From NCBI GenBank assembly GCA_023399355.1, contig JAEWQC010000101.1, positions 1-42,334 of the forward strand: a stretch of 42,334 bases of DNA, read 5' to 3'. Numbering within the stretch: position 1 is the stretch's first letter; the number at the start of each line of letters is the position of its first letter. Both the position numbers and the translations under genes were made by a program. This DNA comes from Bacillota bacterium. Its GTDB lineage: Bacteria; Bacillota; Clostridia; Acetivibrionales; DTU013. This document shows, piece after piece, positions 1-7,837 of this stretch. The notes beneath the pieces were generated by a model. That model was not told where the DNA came from, did not search any database, and worked only from the letters and a program-made list of their open reading frames with translations.

Positions 1-972
1 CCCTACCGTTATGCCTGCATAATACAAAGCAATCCATCGTGCGGCAGTAACCGGTGGAATATCTTTCGTTTGAACCAAAAAGCTGCTCCCCCATAATCCC
101 ACTGTCAATTCAGTACCGCAATAAAACAAAAATGCAGTCAGGGACAATTTGACCCCCTTTATTGCAAGTATTGGAACTTTGGTGGTTTGCTCCTGAGCTT
201 TGGTGGTTTGCTCCTGAGCTTTAGTGGTCTGCTCCTGAGCTTTGGTGGTTTGCTCCTGAACTTTAGTGGTTTGCTCCTGAGCTTTTGCCGTTTGATCCGA
301 CATGAGTATGGATCGTTCCGGAACAGGAGCGGTTCGTTCAAGAGTTTTTATTGCTTGATCCGGCACAGCTATGGTTTGTTCAGGTGCCGCGACTTTTGCC
401 GCGCGGTCTGAATTCTCCCGGTCCGGGAATCTGTTCCAGAGGGGAAGCGTAAAAAACAATAAAAACACAAGACCTGTTTGAATAATGCTGACTGTCAGAT
501 AGCCGCCGCTCCAGTTGTTTGACCGAAGAATATTTTGCGCCATGATCACAGGGCCCAATGTTGCCCCAATTCCCCAGAAGCTGTGAAGCCAACTCATATG
601 ATGGGGCTTGTAGTGAATGGCCACGTAGTTGTTCAGAGCGGCATCCACCGATCCTCCGCCCAATCCCAGCGGAATGCTGCATACAATCAGCCAGAAAAAC
701 GAGGGAGAGAGGGAAAACCCCATTAACGCAAGCGCGGTTGCCAATACGCTGACCAAGGTGACCTTCCCGGTTCCAAACCGTTTGATGACTCTTTCGCTCA
801 TTAAACTTGATAATATGGTACCTCCGCTAATTGTCATGGAAATAATGCCAGCCCACCCCAAAGGTACATTAAAATCCATCCTCATCACAGTCCATGCAGA
901 CCCCAGCATAGAGTCGGGAAGTCCCAGACTGATAAATGCCAGATAGATAATAAGCAAAAAAAATGTCGTCAT
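1..972 (-). CDS. MFS transporter, partial (cut by window start)
   Basis: The minus-strand frame is open from an ATG at 970-972 to base 1 with no stop, giving 324 residues of a longer protein. Residues 1-180 form about six hydrophobic helices with MFS-like motifs (a G-rich segment around 102-108 and LHSFWGIGATLGP at 129-141), as in the sugar/drug MFS families. Residues about 197-266 are ten consecutive seven-residue repeats, hydrophilic and Glu/Gln/Thr/Lys-rich, sitting where the cytoplasmic loop between helices 6 and 7 is expected; helix 7 begins near 275. The start codon directly follows the ROK gene's stop, with GGAG seven bases upstream, so the two are cotranscribed. The substrate is unknown; a ROK neighbour suggests a sugar (inference). 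The C-terminal half lies outside the window. Confidence 0.85.
   Translation of the reverse strand, partial: MTTFFLLIIYLAFISLGLPDSMLGSAWTVMRMDFNVPLGWAGIISMTISGGTILSSLMSERVIKRFGTGKVTLVSVLATALALMGFSLSPSFFWLIVCSIPLGLGGGSVDAALNNYVAIHYKPHHMSWLHSFWGIGATLGPVIMAQNILRSNNWSGGYLTVSIIQTGLVFLLFFTLPLWNRFPDRENSDRAAKVAAPEQTIAVPDQAIKTLERTAPVPERSILMSDQTAKAQEQTTKVQEQTTKAQEQTTKAQEQTTKAQEQTTKVPILAIKGVKLSLTAFLFYCGTELTVGLWGSSFLVQTKDIPPVTAARWIALYYAGITVG
181..285 (-). repeat. Five 21-bp tandem repeats inside the MFS gene
   Basis: Five near-identical 21-bp units start at 181, 202, 223, 244 and 265; they differ at only a few positions. Each encodes one heptad of the type QEQTTKA. Degenerate units of the same length and phase continue to about 390, giving ten heptads in all. 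The gradient from divergent units (promoter-proximal in the gene) to near-perfect units suggests recent expansion of an older array. Confidence 0.9.
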
Positions 973-2028
973 TTATAAACTCCGATCCTTTTGATTGGTT
1001 TGATTTTTTCCCGCCGTCCTTATGGGAATGGACAGATTCTTTAAAGACATTGTCATTAAGCCTTTTAAGTAAAATTCATGCATACTCTCTCTGAAAATAA
1101 TCCGCGGCATATGTTCTTTGGGAATGAATTTCTCACAGTTCTTTTGGATTTCATCCATCCTGTTTTCTGCCAGAAGTGATCCTGTAAGAATAATTGTTTC
1201 AGGATTTATGACTGCAAACATTGAACAAATGGATTGGACTATTATGGGAAATGCGGTACTGCTCTTGTGCAGCATTTCTTCCATTTGCCCGCGCGTCCAA
1301 CCGTATGGGAGAAAGGCTACCTCTCCTGCGAAGCTTGTGTGTCCATGAAGGATATGACCATCAGCTATGATGCCTGATCCCGGAAAATTATCTTTGATAA
1401 ATGTCATTACCGCAATCGAAGTCTCTTCCTGATAATCCTGTTCCTGATAATATCCAATGGCGGTTGCATTCATATCGTTCACCAGCAGGGTATTGATGCT
1501 GAAATGATTTTCCAAACGATCCGCCAAAGGACAATTATTCAGTGCTTCCACATCGCATATATTTATGAGCCGTTGCTTTAATACAACTCCCGGGATTCCT
1601 ATGCCTATGGTTTTTATATCCGGATGCTTTTTCAGTTCCATCGCAACCAGATCATCTATGGTTTGATAGTCCAAAGGCTCTTTATAAAACTCAGCCTGCT
1701 CTGAAATCTCACCGGCAAGGTTAAAAACTGCATATCGGATGGCTGTTTTTTTACTATCATTATCAATATACAGGCTCAATATACTGAAATAATTTGAGTT
1801 GTACTGATACCGCTGTGATGGACGTCCGCAGTTCTTATTTTCCTTATCGAGTTCCAATACTTCTCCGATTGCAACCAGCTCATTCAGCAGATTGTTGCAA
1901 GTGGCATGACTCAGCCCCGTCACAGCTGCAATCCCTGCTTTCGTATTACCGGGCATCGACCTGATTGCCACCCGGATAAGTTCCGTATTCATTTGCTTCA
2001 CATTTGAAGTATTATACGTGATCTGCAT
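973..2028 (-). CDS. ROK-family transcriptional repressor
   Basis: A 351-residue protein with an N-terminal winged helix-turn-helix (about residues 10-75, ending in the GRP motif at 68-70) and a ROK domain (about 85-330). ROK landmarks are GIGIPGVV at 142-149, NDMNATAIG at 184-192 and GHTSFAGEVAFLP at 229-241. The CxCGxxGCxE zinc site typical of sugar-kinase ROK proteins is absent, so it is a ligand-binding regulator rather than a kinase. It most likely represses its own operon with the following MFS transporter, releasing on binding a sugar or sugar derivative (family knowledge plus context). The ATG has a GGAGG site just upstream. Confidence 0.9.
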   Translation of the reverse strand: MQITYNTSNVKQMNTELIRVAIRSMPGNTKAGIAAVTGLSHATCNNLLNELVAIGEVLELDKENKNCGRPSQRYQYNSNYFSILSLYIDNDSKKTAIRYAVFNLAGEISEQAEFYKEPLDYQTIDDLVAMELKKHPDIKTIGIGIPGVVLKQRLINICDVEALNNCPLADRLENHFSINTLLVNDMNATAIGYYQEQDYQEETSIAVMTFIKDNFPGSGIIADGHILHGHTSFAGEVAFLPYGWTRGQMEEMLHKSSTAFPIIVQSICSMFAVINPETIILTGSLLAENRMDEIQKNCEKFIPKEHMPRIIFRESMHEFYLKGLMTMSLKNLSIPIRTAGKNQTNQKDRSL

Positions 2029-2044
2029 TGGAGACCTCCGCGGC

Positions 2045-2067
2045 TTATTATAAGTGTTATTATAAGT
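2045..2067. promoter_or_regulatory. Direct-repeat operator candidate upstream of the ROK gene
   Basis: The 11-base sequence TTATTATAAGT occurs at 2045-2055 and again at 2057-2067, so one repeat per 12 bases. The second copy covers the -10 box of the ROK promoter and the first lies just downstream of it. This placement fits autorepression, but no footprint is visible from sequence. Confidence 0.4.
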
Positions 2068-2087
2068 CGTGTAATAAGTAAAGTCAA
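2059..2087 (-). promoter_or_regulatory. Sigma-70 type promoter of the ROK-MFS operon
   Basis: On the minus strand TTGACT (2082-2087) is followed by a 17-base spacer and TATAAT (2059-2064), an almost perfect vegetative promoter, located about 30 bases upstream of the ROK start codon. Confidence 0.75.
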
Positions 2088-2109
2088 ATTAATTTTACTA
2101 AGCCGGCTA

Positions 2110-2838
2110 CTAATCATTACAAGTAAACTTCACTTCCTGCTTATCATTGAGCAATGTAAATTCAAAGTGGCTAATGCCAGTGAAGACAAAAGAAAATTTT
2201 TTGTCTTTTATAGTGCTTTCGTCAAACGTAATCTCAATTTGCCGTCTTTCGTGCGCCTGTAAGCTTATTATGGAATCGGTATTTATTAAGGTTGATTCTT
2301 TCATTTCTTTAAGGAAGCTCGGGAATTTCGCTTTTACATAGAATTCTTTACTATCCGCAGAACAATTTTCCAAATCCAGTTTACACACCAATTCAGGTTT
2401 ATTCTCCGAAGTCTTGCTGGATAAGTTCATATTCTCACGATAGCAGTAGATGGAATTCAAATCTTTATTAAAACTTTTATATAGTTTTATGCCAGCCTGT
2501 GAAAAAGTCGGAAGTATGGACAGAAGCAGGAACATTACTATGATTCTTTTAAGCATCGTATTTATAAAGCTATAGTTTTTTCTCTGATATATCTGTCTTA
2601 TGGAAAAATAGATAACCAGTAATGGAAATGCTGCAGCATAGTAAATAGTTCCGCCCTGTCCGAAATGAATGGGTCTGAAGATCCTTTGAATGATGGGATT
2701 CGGATTATTATTGGTATTTGTCAGCAAGCACAGGCTAATAAAAATCAGCACTACAGATAGGATGATTCTCTCTTTTGGCTGCCACCCGCTATTCATGTTC
2801 TTGTCCAGTGCGCTTTCCGAGAAATTGTAATTTAACAT
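2110..2838 (-). CDS. Membrane protein of unknown function
   Basis: A 242-residue protein that I do not recognise. Three hydrophobic helices are visible at about 24-41, 66-82 and 97-113. The remaining 125 residues are polar and look like an exported beta-rich domain. Its ATG overlaps the end of the VanZ-like gene by 50 bases and has GGAGGG about 12 bases upstream, so the two are translationally linked; a second in-frame ATG at 2796 is possible but weaker. The pairing suggests a shared envelope role, which is only inference. Confidence 0.65.
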   Translation of the reverse strand: MLNYNFSESALDKNMNSGWQPKERIILSVVLIFISLCLLTNTNNNPNPIIQRIFRPIHFGQGGTIYYAAAFPLLVIYFSIRQIYQRKNYSFINTMLKRIIVMFLLLSILPTFSQAGIKLYKSFNKDLNSIYCYRENMNLSSKTSENKPELVCKLDLENCSADSKEFYVKAKFPSFLKEMKESTLINTDSIISLQAHERRQIEITFDESTIKDKKFSFVFTGISHFEFTLLNDKQEVKFTCND

Positions 2839-3295
2839 TCGCAGGAATAACCCTCCATAAAATCATTACTAATCTGTATATCAAGTATCCCAATATTCCG
2901 CCAAAGACGTTTAATATGACATCATCAATATCGGAAGCACCTGACCCGGTTATATACTGCAAAACTTCTATTGAAAAAGTCACAATTAAAACAACAAAGA
3001 GCACTTTTTTAAATTTTCTCATCCTCCCGAAATTCACAGGCAGTAATAACCCCATTGGCATAAAAGCTTCAATATTCCCCCAGATATTCATTATTACGAT
3101 ATTGGGGTTAACGAAGGAAGTAAGATACTGGAGTATTGTTGCAAATGGAATAATATTAATACTGCGGTATATAGCTCTCCCTCCATAAAGACGGCCGGCC
3201 AAAGTAAGAAAAGCCAAAATAGATAAATACAGGATAAACAAGATCATGAAAATAATTCGATATGTTTTTTTTGCGAAGGTACCTTTTAATTGCAT
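2789..3295 (-). CDS. VanZ-like membrane protein
   Basis: A 168-residue integral membrane protein with four to five helices and VanZ-family character: NIIPF near the first loop, IEAFMPMGLLLP in the middle, then SIEVLQYITGSGASDIDDVILNVFGG cut here into its key parts (E-x-x-Q and D-x-x-D near the last helices). VanZ proteins are linked to teicoplanin resistance in vanA clusters, but most genomic members have unknown function. I place the start at the ATG at 3293-3295 because AGGGGGA sits six bases upstream; a longer frame upstream to 3361 lacks such a site. It precedes and overlaps the unknown membrane gene. Confidence 0.8.
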   Translation of the reverse strand: MQLKGTFAKKTYRIIFMILFILYLSILAFLTLAGRLYGGRAIYRSINIIPFATILQYLTSFVNPNIVIMNIWGNIEAFMPMGLLLPVNFGRMRKFKKVLFVVLIVTFSIEVLQYITGSGASDIDDVILNVFGGILGYLIYRLVMILWRVIPANVKLQFLGKRTGQEHE

Positions 3296-3440
3296 GATGT
3301 CCCCCTGGCTGGCATAATATGCGCTGATAATCAATAAGCTACTGTCCACCTGTATAAACATGTCTTTAAAAGCCGTTTGTTAAACGCCTATAGAGAATAG
3401 ACCGCCCGGAATTTACAAAGTTCCATTCCTTTCTTATCGA

Positions 3441-4814
3441 TTACTCCGGTTTGATGTCCCCCCGCGCTTCCAGATCGGAAAGAATCTCCAGATACAGCTT
3501 TTGATCAATCCTGTATTTATACCTGTAAATCAGATATCCCGCCAATATACACAAAAGGGGCAATACAAGCATTGCGACCTTCATGATGAACAAGCCTTCC
3601 GGCGTCACCTCCGAAGCTGAAGAAGCATTACTGATACCTGAGATAATTACCGTAGCTCCCACAATACCGCTGGCGACAGCTCCGCCCATCTTGTTGATAA
3701 AGGGCTGGAGTGAAAATGTAATGCTGTCATTCCGCTTGCCCAGCTTCCATTGTCCGTATTCAATGGTATCTGCCAGAAACATGAGCATCAGCAGTTGGAT
3801 GAAGGCCTGGCCCAGGAAGATCAGAACGCCTGCAGTACCAATGTACCGCATATCCATCGGGGAGAAGAAAAAGAGGATATATCCAAGGATGACGAGCACG
3901 GTTGCTCCTGCATAAAGGGTTCTGCGGGTGAACCTCCTGCTGAACAGCGGGAAGACGACAAGTGCGAGGAGCTGGGATACACCCAGCACCAATGCGAACA
4001 GGGAATACATGCCCTCATTTCCATATGCATATTTAAAGAAATACAACCCGAAGCTGGTCGTTGTAGTGTATCCAATCATAAACAAAGCCATGGCAATAGC
4101 AGTGAAAAGCAGTTGATCATTTTTAAAGATGACAGTGACCATGCCCTTGAGCGAAGTCTTTTCTTCTTTCCGGAAAACACCCTTCAGCTCTTTCACGCCA
4201 AACAGTGTAATGCATTGTCCCAACCACATGATAAGTGCGACAAGGACTGCAAAGGCAAAATACCCTTTCTGCATACCGCCCAAAGCACCACCTAATGCTT
4301 TCGTGACCGGAACGATTCCAACCACTACGGCAAACATGCCGATATTTGCACAGATACGAGCGAAAGCGCCTATCTTTTCCCGCTGCTTTTGATCCATACT
4401 CAGGGAAGGCAGCATGGACCAGTAACCGATATCATTGCCGGTAAAACTGATATCCCAGAAGAGATAAGTCAAGGCAAACACGATCAGATAGGCGGCTCCC
4501 TTCAATCCGAAATCGGTAAACATCAAAACGGTGAATATGCCGGCAAAAAAAGCGCCAATAGCAATCCAAGGTTTGAATTTGCCGAATCTGCCATGGGTGT
4601 TGTCAATAAAAATTCCTACGATCGGATCGTTCATGGCATCAAAGATACGAGCCACCAGTAGAATGCTGGTAAGCCACCAGAGCATGGTGTTCGAAAACTG
4701 CAGGATATCGGTGAGATAGAACATGAGGTACATGCTGACCATGGTGAAAAGCATGTCCCTGCCAATCGTGCCCAGGCCAAAGGTAAATTGGTTGCGGTTC
4801 GAAGCGATTCTCAT
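3441..4814 (-). CDS. GPH-family sugar:cation symporter
   Basis: A 457-residue, about 12-helix transporter of the glycoside-pentoside-hexuronide family (MelB/YicJ type). The N-terminal pattern FGLGTIGRDMLF, the DAMNDPIVGIFID segment near residue 60 and the GRFGKFKPW loop near 76-84 are characteristic. These carriers move sugars or glycosides with a cation. The ATG has GGGAGG seven bases upstream. No sugar hydrolase is adjacent, so the substrate is open. It is divergent from the fluoride riboswitch-crcB unit. Confidence 0.88.
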   Translation of the reverse strand: MRIASNRNQFTFGLGTIGRDMLFTMVSMYLMFYLTDILQFSNTMLWWLTSILLVARIFDAMNDPIVGIFIDNTHGRFGKFKPWIAIGAFFAGIFTVLMFTDFGLKGAAYLIVFALTYLFWDISFTGNDIGYWSMLPSLSMDQKQREKIGAFARICANIGMFAVVVGIVPVTKALGGALGGMQKGYFAFAVLVALIMWLGQCITLFGVKELKGVFRKEEKTSLKGMVTVIFKNDQLLFTAIAMALFMIGYTTTTSFGLYFFKYAYGNEGMYSLFALVLGVSQLLALVVFPLFSRRFTRRTLYAGATVLVILGYILFFFSPMDMRYIGTAGVLIFLGQAFIQLLMLMFLADTIEYGQWKLGKRNDSITFSLQPFINKMGGAVASGIVGATVIISGISNASSASEVTPEGLFIMKVAMLVLPLLCILAGYLIYRYKYRIDQKLYLEILSDLEARGDIKPE

Positions 4815-4952
4815 AAAGCGACCTCCCTTATACTATCCACTCATTTGAATAATCGGCAATCACGTATGTCGGACACACGCGTCGGTTTACAATATTCTAC
4901 TTTATCTGTATACACGTGGGATGAAATAATTATACCATATTTTAGAGGCCTC

Positions 4953-4980
4953 TTGTATTGCGCTGAAATTATGCTATAAT
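4953..4980 (+). promoter_or_regulatory. Promoter of the fluoride riboswitch-crcB operon
   Basis: TTGTAT at 4953-4958, a 16-base spacer and a perfect TATAAT at 4975-4980. The predicted start is about ten bases before the aptamer. Confidence 0.6.
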
Positions 4981-4990
4981 ACTTTTTGAA

Positions 4991-5043
4991 GCACAGGTGA
5001 TGGAGTTCGCCTTTAACTGCTAGATTGCTGATGACTCCTGCGA
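4991..5043 (+). promoter_or_regulatory. Fluoride riboswitch aptamer (crcB motif)
   Basis: The segment carries the crcB-motif landmarks in order: GGTGATGGAGTTCGCC (4996-5011), an AACTGC strand, then GCTGATGACTCCTGC (5027-5041). In the known family these form the fluoride-binding pseudoknot. The downstream genes are both crcB fluoride channels, which confirms the assignment. The 3' end of the aptamer (ACTCCTGCG) is also the 5' arm of a terminator, the usual transcriptional ON switch. Confidence 0.93.
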
Positions 5044-5076
5044 ATAACGGTTATATGTTATTTGTAGGAGTTTTTA
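5034..5076 (+). terminator. Intrinsic terminator of the fluoride riboswitch
   Basis: Bases 5034-5048 pair with 5057-5071 over 15 positions (two G-T wobbles), loop of eight, followed by a T run at 5071-5075. The 5' arm overlaps the aptamer, so fluoride binding should prevent terminator formation. Confidence 0.9.
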
Positions 5077-5107
5077 TATTTGAGGGCTATAGAGGAGATA
5101 AGTTAAT

Positions 5108-5557
5108 ATGCGGAAATATATTTTTATTGGATTGGGTGGGATGTTGGGGGCAATCCTCAGATACGCAATAAAAGGAGTACCCCTCTATCATTATCATGAA
5201 AATATTCCCTTGAATACACTGCTGATAAATGTTGCAGGCAGTTTCATCCTTGCTCTGGTTCTTACCGTAGCATTTGAAGTATGGGCATTTGATGCAAATA
5301 TCAGATTAGGCATCGCAACAGGCTTCCTTGGCGCATTTACGACCTTCTCAACCCTTTGCAGGGAAACTGTGGAGCTGATTTATCTAGGCGATTATTATTC
5401 CGCCGTTTCCTATATGGCCGTTTCCGTCATGATTGGCATCACAGCAGTGTATTTCGGCATCGTGCTTGCCCGTGAAACGGTTTCAAAGCTTGTTAAAAAA
5501 TACAGGGGCAGCACAGGCAACAGTTTTGCCGGGCAAACAGAAAATGAGGTGGAATAA
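5108..5557 (+). CDS. crcB: Fluoride channel subunit CrcB/Fluc (first copy)
   Basis: A 149-residue, four-helix protein with GGMLGAILRY (10-19), NVAGSF (41-46) and GFLGAFTTFST (72-82), the conserved pore and central-sodium motifs of Fluc channels. These channels export toxic fluoride across the membrane. It has a polar C-terminal tail of about 25 residues. The gene lies directly behind a fluoride riboswitch and its stop codon abuts the ATG of the second copy, so the two products probably assemble as a heterodimer, as known for paired crcB genes. Confidence 0.95.
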   Translation: MRKYIFIGLGGMLGAILRYAIKGVPLYHYHENIPLNTLLINVAGSFILALVLTVAFEVWAFDANIRLGIATGFLGAFTTFSTLCRETVELIYLGDYYSAVSYMAVSVMIGITAVYFGIVLARETVSKLVKKYRGSTGNSFAGQTENEVE

Positions 5558-5923
5558 ATGGATTTGGTCTTTGTGGGTATTGGCGGTGCACTGGGAAGTA
5601 TCGTCCGGTATAAGCTGGGAAAGATCATTACGGCAAAAACAAGCACTGCCTTTCCAACAGGTACATTCGTTGTCAACCTGACAGGCGCGCTCCTTTTAGG
5701 CCTTCTCAGCAGCCTGGACACGGGCAGGAATATTTATCTGCTTCTGGGTGACGGATTTCTTGGGGCCTACACGACATTTTCAACATTTATGTACGAAGGG
5801 TTTCATTTATTCCAGGAAAATGAAAAGCTGAACGCCTTTACATACATTCTGGCATCTTTGATTTTAGGCGTTATTGGCTACGCTGCCGGTTTTGAATTCG
5901 GAAAACTATTGAAAATAATATAA
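5558..5923 (+). CDS. crcB: Fluoride channel subunit CrcB/Fluc (second copy)
   Basis: A 121-residue, four-helix Fluc protein with GGALGSIVRY (9-18), N40 in the VVNLTGA segment and GFLGAYTTFST (66-76). It starts immediately after the stop of the first crcB gene with GAGGTGGA upstream, and therefore shares the fluoride riboswitch. The two copies differ strongly, consistent with separate roles in an antiparallel heterodimer. Confidence 0.95.
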   Translation: MDLVFVGIGGALGSIVRYKLGKIITAKTSTAFPTGTFVVNLTGALLLGLLSSLDTGRNIYLLLGDGFLGAYTTFSTFMYEGFHLFQENEKLNAFTYILASLILGVIGYAAGFEFGKLLKII

Positions 5924-5924
5924 A

Positions 5925-6039
5925 AAGACTGAAGTTGTTGATCATGCTGAAGGGATCGGCAAGGCAATCCCGGTGCCGGAAGAAATGGTTAACAAAGGTT
6001 TGATTACGGATCACGGAAGTGTGCGTAGTGAAGTTTGAG
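5925..6039 (+). pseudogene. Orphan reading-frame remnant after crcB
   Basis: A plus-strand frame without a start codon reads as normal protein for about 37 codons to a TGA at 6037-6039 (it includes GIGKAIPVPEEMVNKGLITD). There is no ribosome site. A second frame just beyond also reads plausibly to TAA at about 6064, so a frameshift is possible. I cannot name the parent family; it may be the tail of a gene lost by deletion, or chance. Confidence 0.3.
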
Positions 6040-6090
6040 ACAGAACAGGCAAAATCCGCCGAATAAAGTACAGCCGGAGTTTCGCTCAGC

Positions 6091-6375
6091 CTAGTCCATA
6101 AACTTCATAAAACTCTGCATCGTTCTGGCAAGCTCACTAAATGCTTGATTCTTGTCCTCAGCGGATGCTGCATTCTGTATGCATGCCATCGAATGCTTCT
6201 GCAATATCAGGCCGCCTGTCCTGTTGATTGCAGCCCGTACAGCCGCTACCTGGGTAAGGATCTCGGTACAGTTCTTATCCTCTTCGATCATTCTGTGGAT
6301 CCCTTTTACCTGTCCTTCTATACGCCTGAGTCTTTTTAAAATATCTTCCTTGGATTCCATTTTTGTCTCATCCAT
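6091..6375 (-). CDS. csoR: CsoR-family metal-sensing repressor
   Basis: A 94-residue all-helical protein of the CsoR/RcnR/FrmR family: LKRLRRIEGQVKGI near the N-terminus and the copper-site triad Cys36, His61, Cys65, at the same numbers as in characterised copper sensors. Such repressors leave DNA when Cu(I) binds the triad. GGAGG precedes the ATG. No copper exporter or chaperone gene lies next to it, so its target is unclear and may be its own promoter or genes elsewhere. FrmR- or persulfide-type sensing is less likely because the full Cys-His-Cys set is present. Confidence 0.88.
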   Translation of the reverse strand: MDETKMESKEDILKRLRRIEGQVKGIHRMIEEDKNCTEILTQVAAVRAAINRTGGLILQKHSMACIQNAASAEDKNQAFSELARTMQSFMKFMD

Positions 6376-6396
6376 ATTCGATACCTCCGATATGAT

Positions 6397-6406
6397 ATAG
6401 GGGTAT
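6397..6406. promoter_or_regulatory. Possible CsoR half-operator
   Basis: ATAGGGGTAT lies about 20 bases upstream of the csoR start. It matches one half of the Bacillus-type CsoR operator (ATACCC-n-GGGGTAT), but the other half is not clear, so this is tentative. Confidence 0.3.
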
Positions 6407-6471
6407 GACGATATTGTACAGCAGAAACCAACCTATTTCAATTTTTCATCCGGGAAGATACTATAAAAGGA

Positions 6472-6789
6472 TCATTCAGATAAATAAGAGCAGCAATAGT
6501 CCGTCAGTTCCTTAATAATCAGTCCAAACTTTGAATTTGCGGGTACTTCAAATGCCTGTCCGGCAATAACTGCAATCCATTCCTGTTTACCAGGAAGCTT
6601 TACATCCAAAACGCCTGCCAATATCTCCATCCTTTCTTTCTTTTCTGTTCCGAATTCATATTCCCCAGGCATCATTATGCCCAATGTTTTCTTTTCTCCA
6701 TCAGGAAATAGAACTGTTCTGCTGGTAACCTTTCCGTCAAAATAAACATTTGCCTTTTTTACCACCGATACGGCATTAAATTGTTCCAT
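6472..6789 (-). CDS. ppnP: Pyrimidine/purine nucleoside phosphorylase PpnP
   Basis: A 105-residue single cupin-fold protein of the YaiE/DUF1255 family, recognised by the N-terminal NVYFDGKVTSRTV, the MMPGEYEFGT segment and the FEVPANSKFGL segment near the C-terminus. Family members cleave nucleosides with phosphate to a base and (deoxy)ribose 1-phosphate. The length is usual for the family. GAGGAGG precedes the ATG. It lies 96 bases upstream of csoR; that gap holds the csoR promoter region. Confidence 0.9.
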   Translation of the reverse strand: MEQFNAVSVVKKANVYFDGKVTSRTVLFPDGEKKTLGIMMPGEYEFGTEKKERMEILAGVLDVKLPGKQEWIAVIAGQAFEVPANSKFGLIIKELTDYCCSYLSE

Positions 6790-6832
6790 GTGAATCCTCC
6801 TCGAATTTTTTATTACTCATTTATAAAGAATA

Positions 6833-7837
6833 TCAGAAGTTGGTGACAATCACCTTTACCAGAAGGGAGATAAGCGCACCCAGAACGGCTGTGGTCGGAA
6901 TTGTCAGCAGCCAGGACTGTAATATTTTAATAGCCATGGGCCACTTCACTGCGGATAATCTTTTGGAAGCCCCTATTCCCATGATGGATGTCGTAATGAT
7001 TTGAGTTGTACTGACCGGATTTCCAAGTCTTGTCATTACATCAATAATGACTGCGGAACCGGTTTGGGCTGCAAATCCATCAATAGGTTTCATTTTCATG
7101 ATGCTGACCCCGACTGTTTTAATAATTCTCCAGCCGCCGACTGAAGTACCCAGTGCCATTGCTACCGCACACAAAATAATAACCCAGTAGGGAGTATGCA
7201 AGCTGCCGTTATTCATATTTGAAACGATAAGCGCCAGTGTAATGATTCCCATGGATTTCTGCGCATCGTTACTTCCGTGTGAATAGGCCATGGATGCCGC
7301 CGTTAGGATTTGAAGCTTCGAAAACCATTTGTTCACAAACTGTGGAGAAGCTTTTCTCAAGCACAAATTTAAAAAGTTCATAATCAGATAACCAAGAATA
7401 AATCCGATGACAGGAGCAGAGAAAAGTGGGATCAGGATTTTTTTGATGATTCCTCCCCACTTTAAAACATCAAAGCTGGCGGTATACGCGATAGATGCCC
7501 CGATAATGCTGCCGAACAGCGCATGTGAGGAACTGCTTGGAATGGCGAAGTACCAGGTGGCAAGGTTCCAGATGATTGCAGATATTAATGCGGCTATTAC
7601 AACCTGCAGGCCGATCACTTTGTTATTTACGATATCGTTGGCCACTGCCCCCGCAACCTTCTGATTCGTCAAGGCACCGATAAAGTTGAATACCGCCGAC
7701 ATTGCGATTGCGATCCTTGGTGTCAGTACACGGGTAGAAATAGATGTCGCAATCGTATTTGCAGTATCATGAAATCCATTAATAAAATCAAAACTTAATG
7801 CGAGAACAACGATTAGTACCAGTGATATGCTAAGCAT
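6833..7837 (-). CDS. pit: PiT-family inorganic phosphate transporter
   Basis: A 334-residue, about ten-helix transporter with both PiT signatures: GFHDTANTIA at 21-30 and SHGSNDAQKSMG at 186-197. PiT carriers import phosphate (as a metal-phosphate complex) with a cation, giving low-affinity, high-capacity uptake. The start overlaps the end of the DUF47 gene by eight bases, so they are translationally coupled, an arrangement usual for this family. The window also encodes the high-affinity Pst system. Confidence 0.95.
   Translation of the reverse strand: MLSISLVLIVVLALSFDFINGFHDTANTIATSISTRVLTPRIAIAMSAVFNFIGALTNQKVAGAVANDIVNNKVIGLQVVIAALISAIIWNLATWYFAIPSSSSHALFGSIIGASIAYTASFDVLKWGGIIKKILIPLFSAPVIGFILGYLIMNFLNLCLRKASPQFVNKWFSKLQILTAASMAYSHGSNDAQKSMGIITLALIVSNMNNGSLHTPYWVIILCAVAMALGTSVGGWRIIKTVGVSIMKMKPIDGFAAQTGSAVIIDVMTRLGNPVSTTQIITTSIMGIGASKRLSAVKWPMAIKILQSWLLTIPTTAVLGALISLLVKVIVTNF

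Noticed and set aside
187..411. Plus-strand frame rich in LLLSFGG repeats
   Set aside because: It is the reverse reading of the 21-bp repeats within the minus-strand MFS gene and has no ribosome site.
629..946. Plus-strand 105-residue frame
   Set aside because: It is antisense to the MFS coding sequence, whose minus-strand translation has clear helices and motifs.
3750..4295. Plus-strand 181-residue frame
   Set aside because: Antisense to the GPH symporter; composition is not protein-like and no start signal is present.
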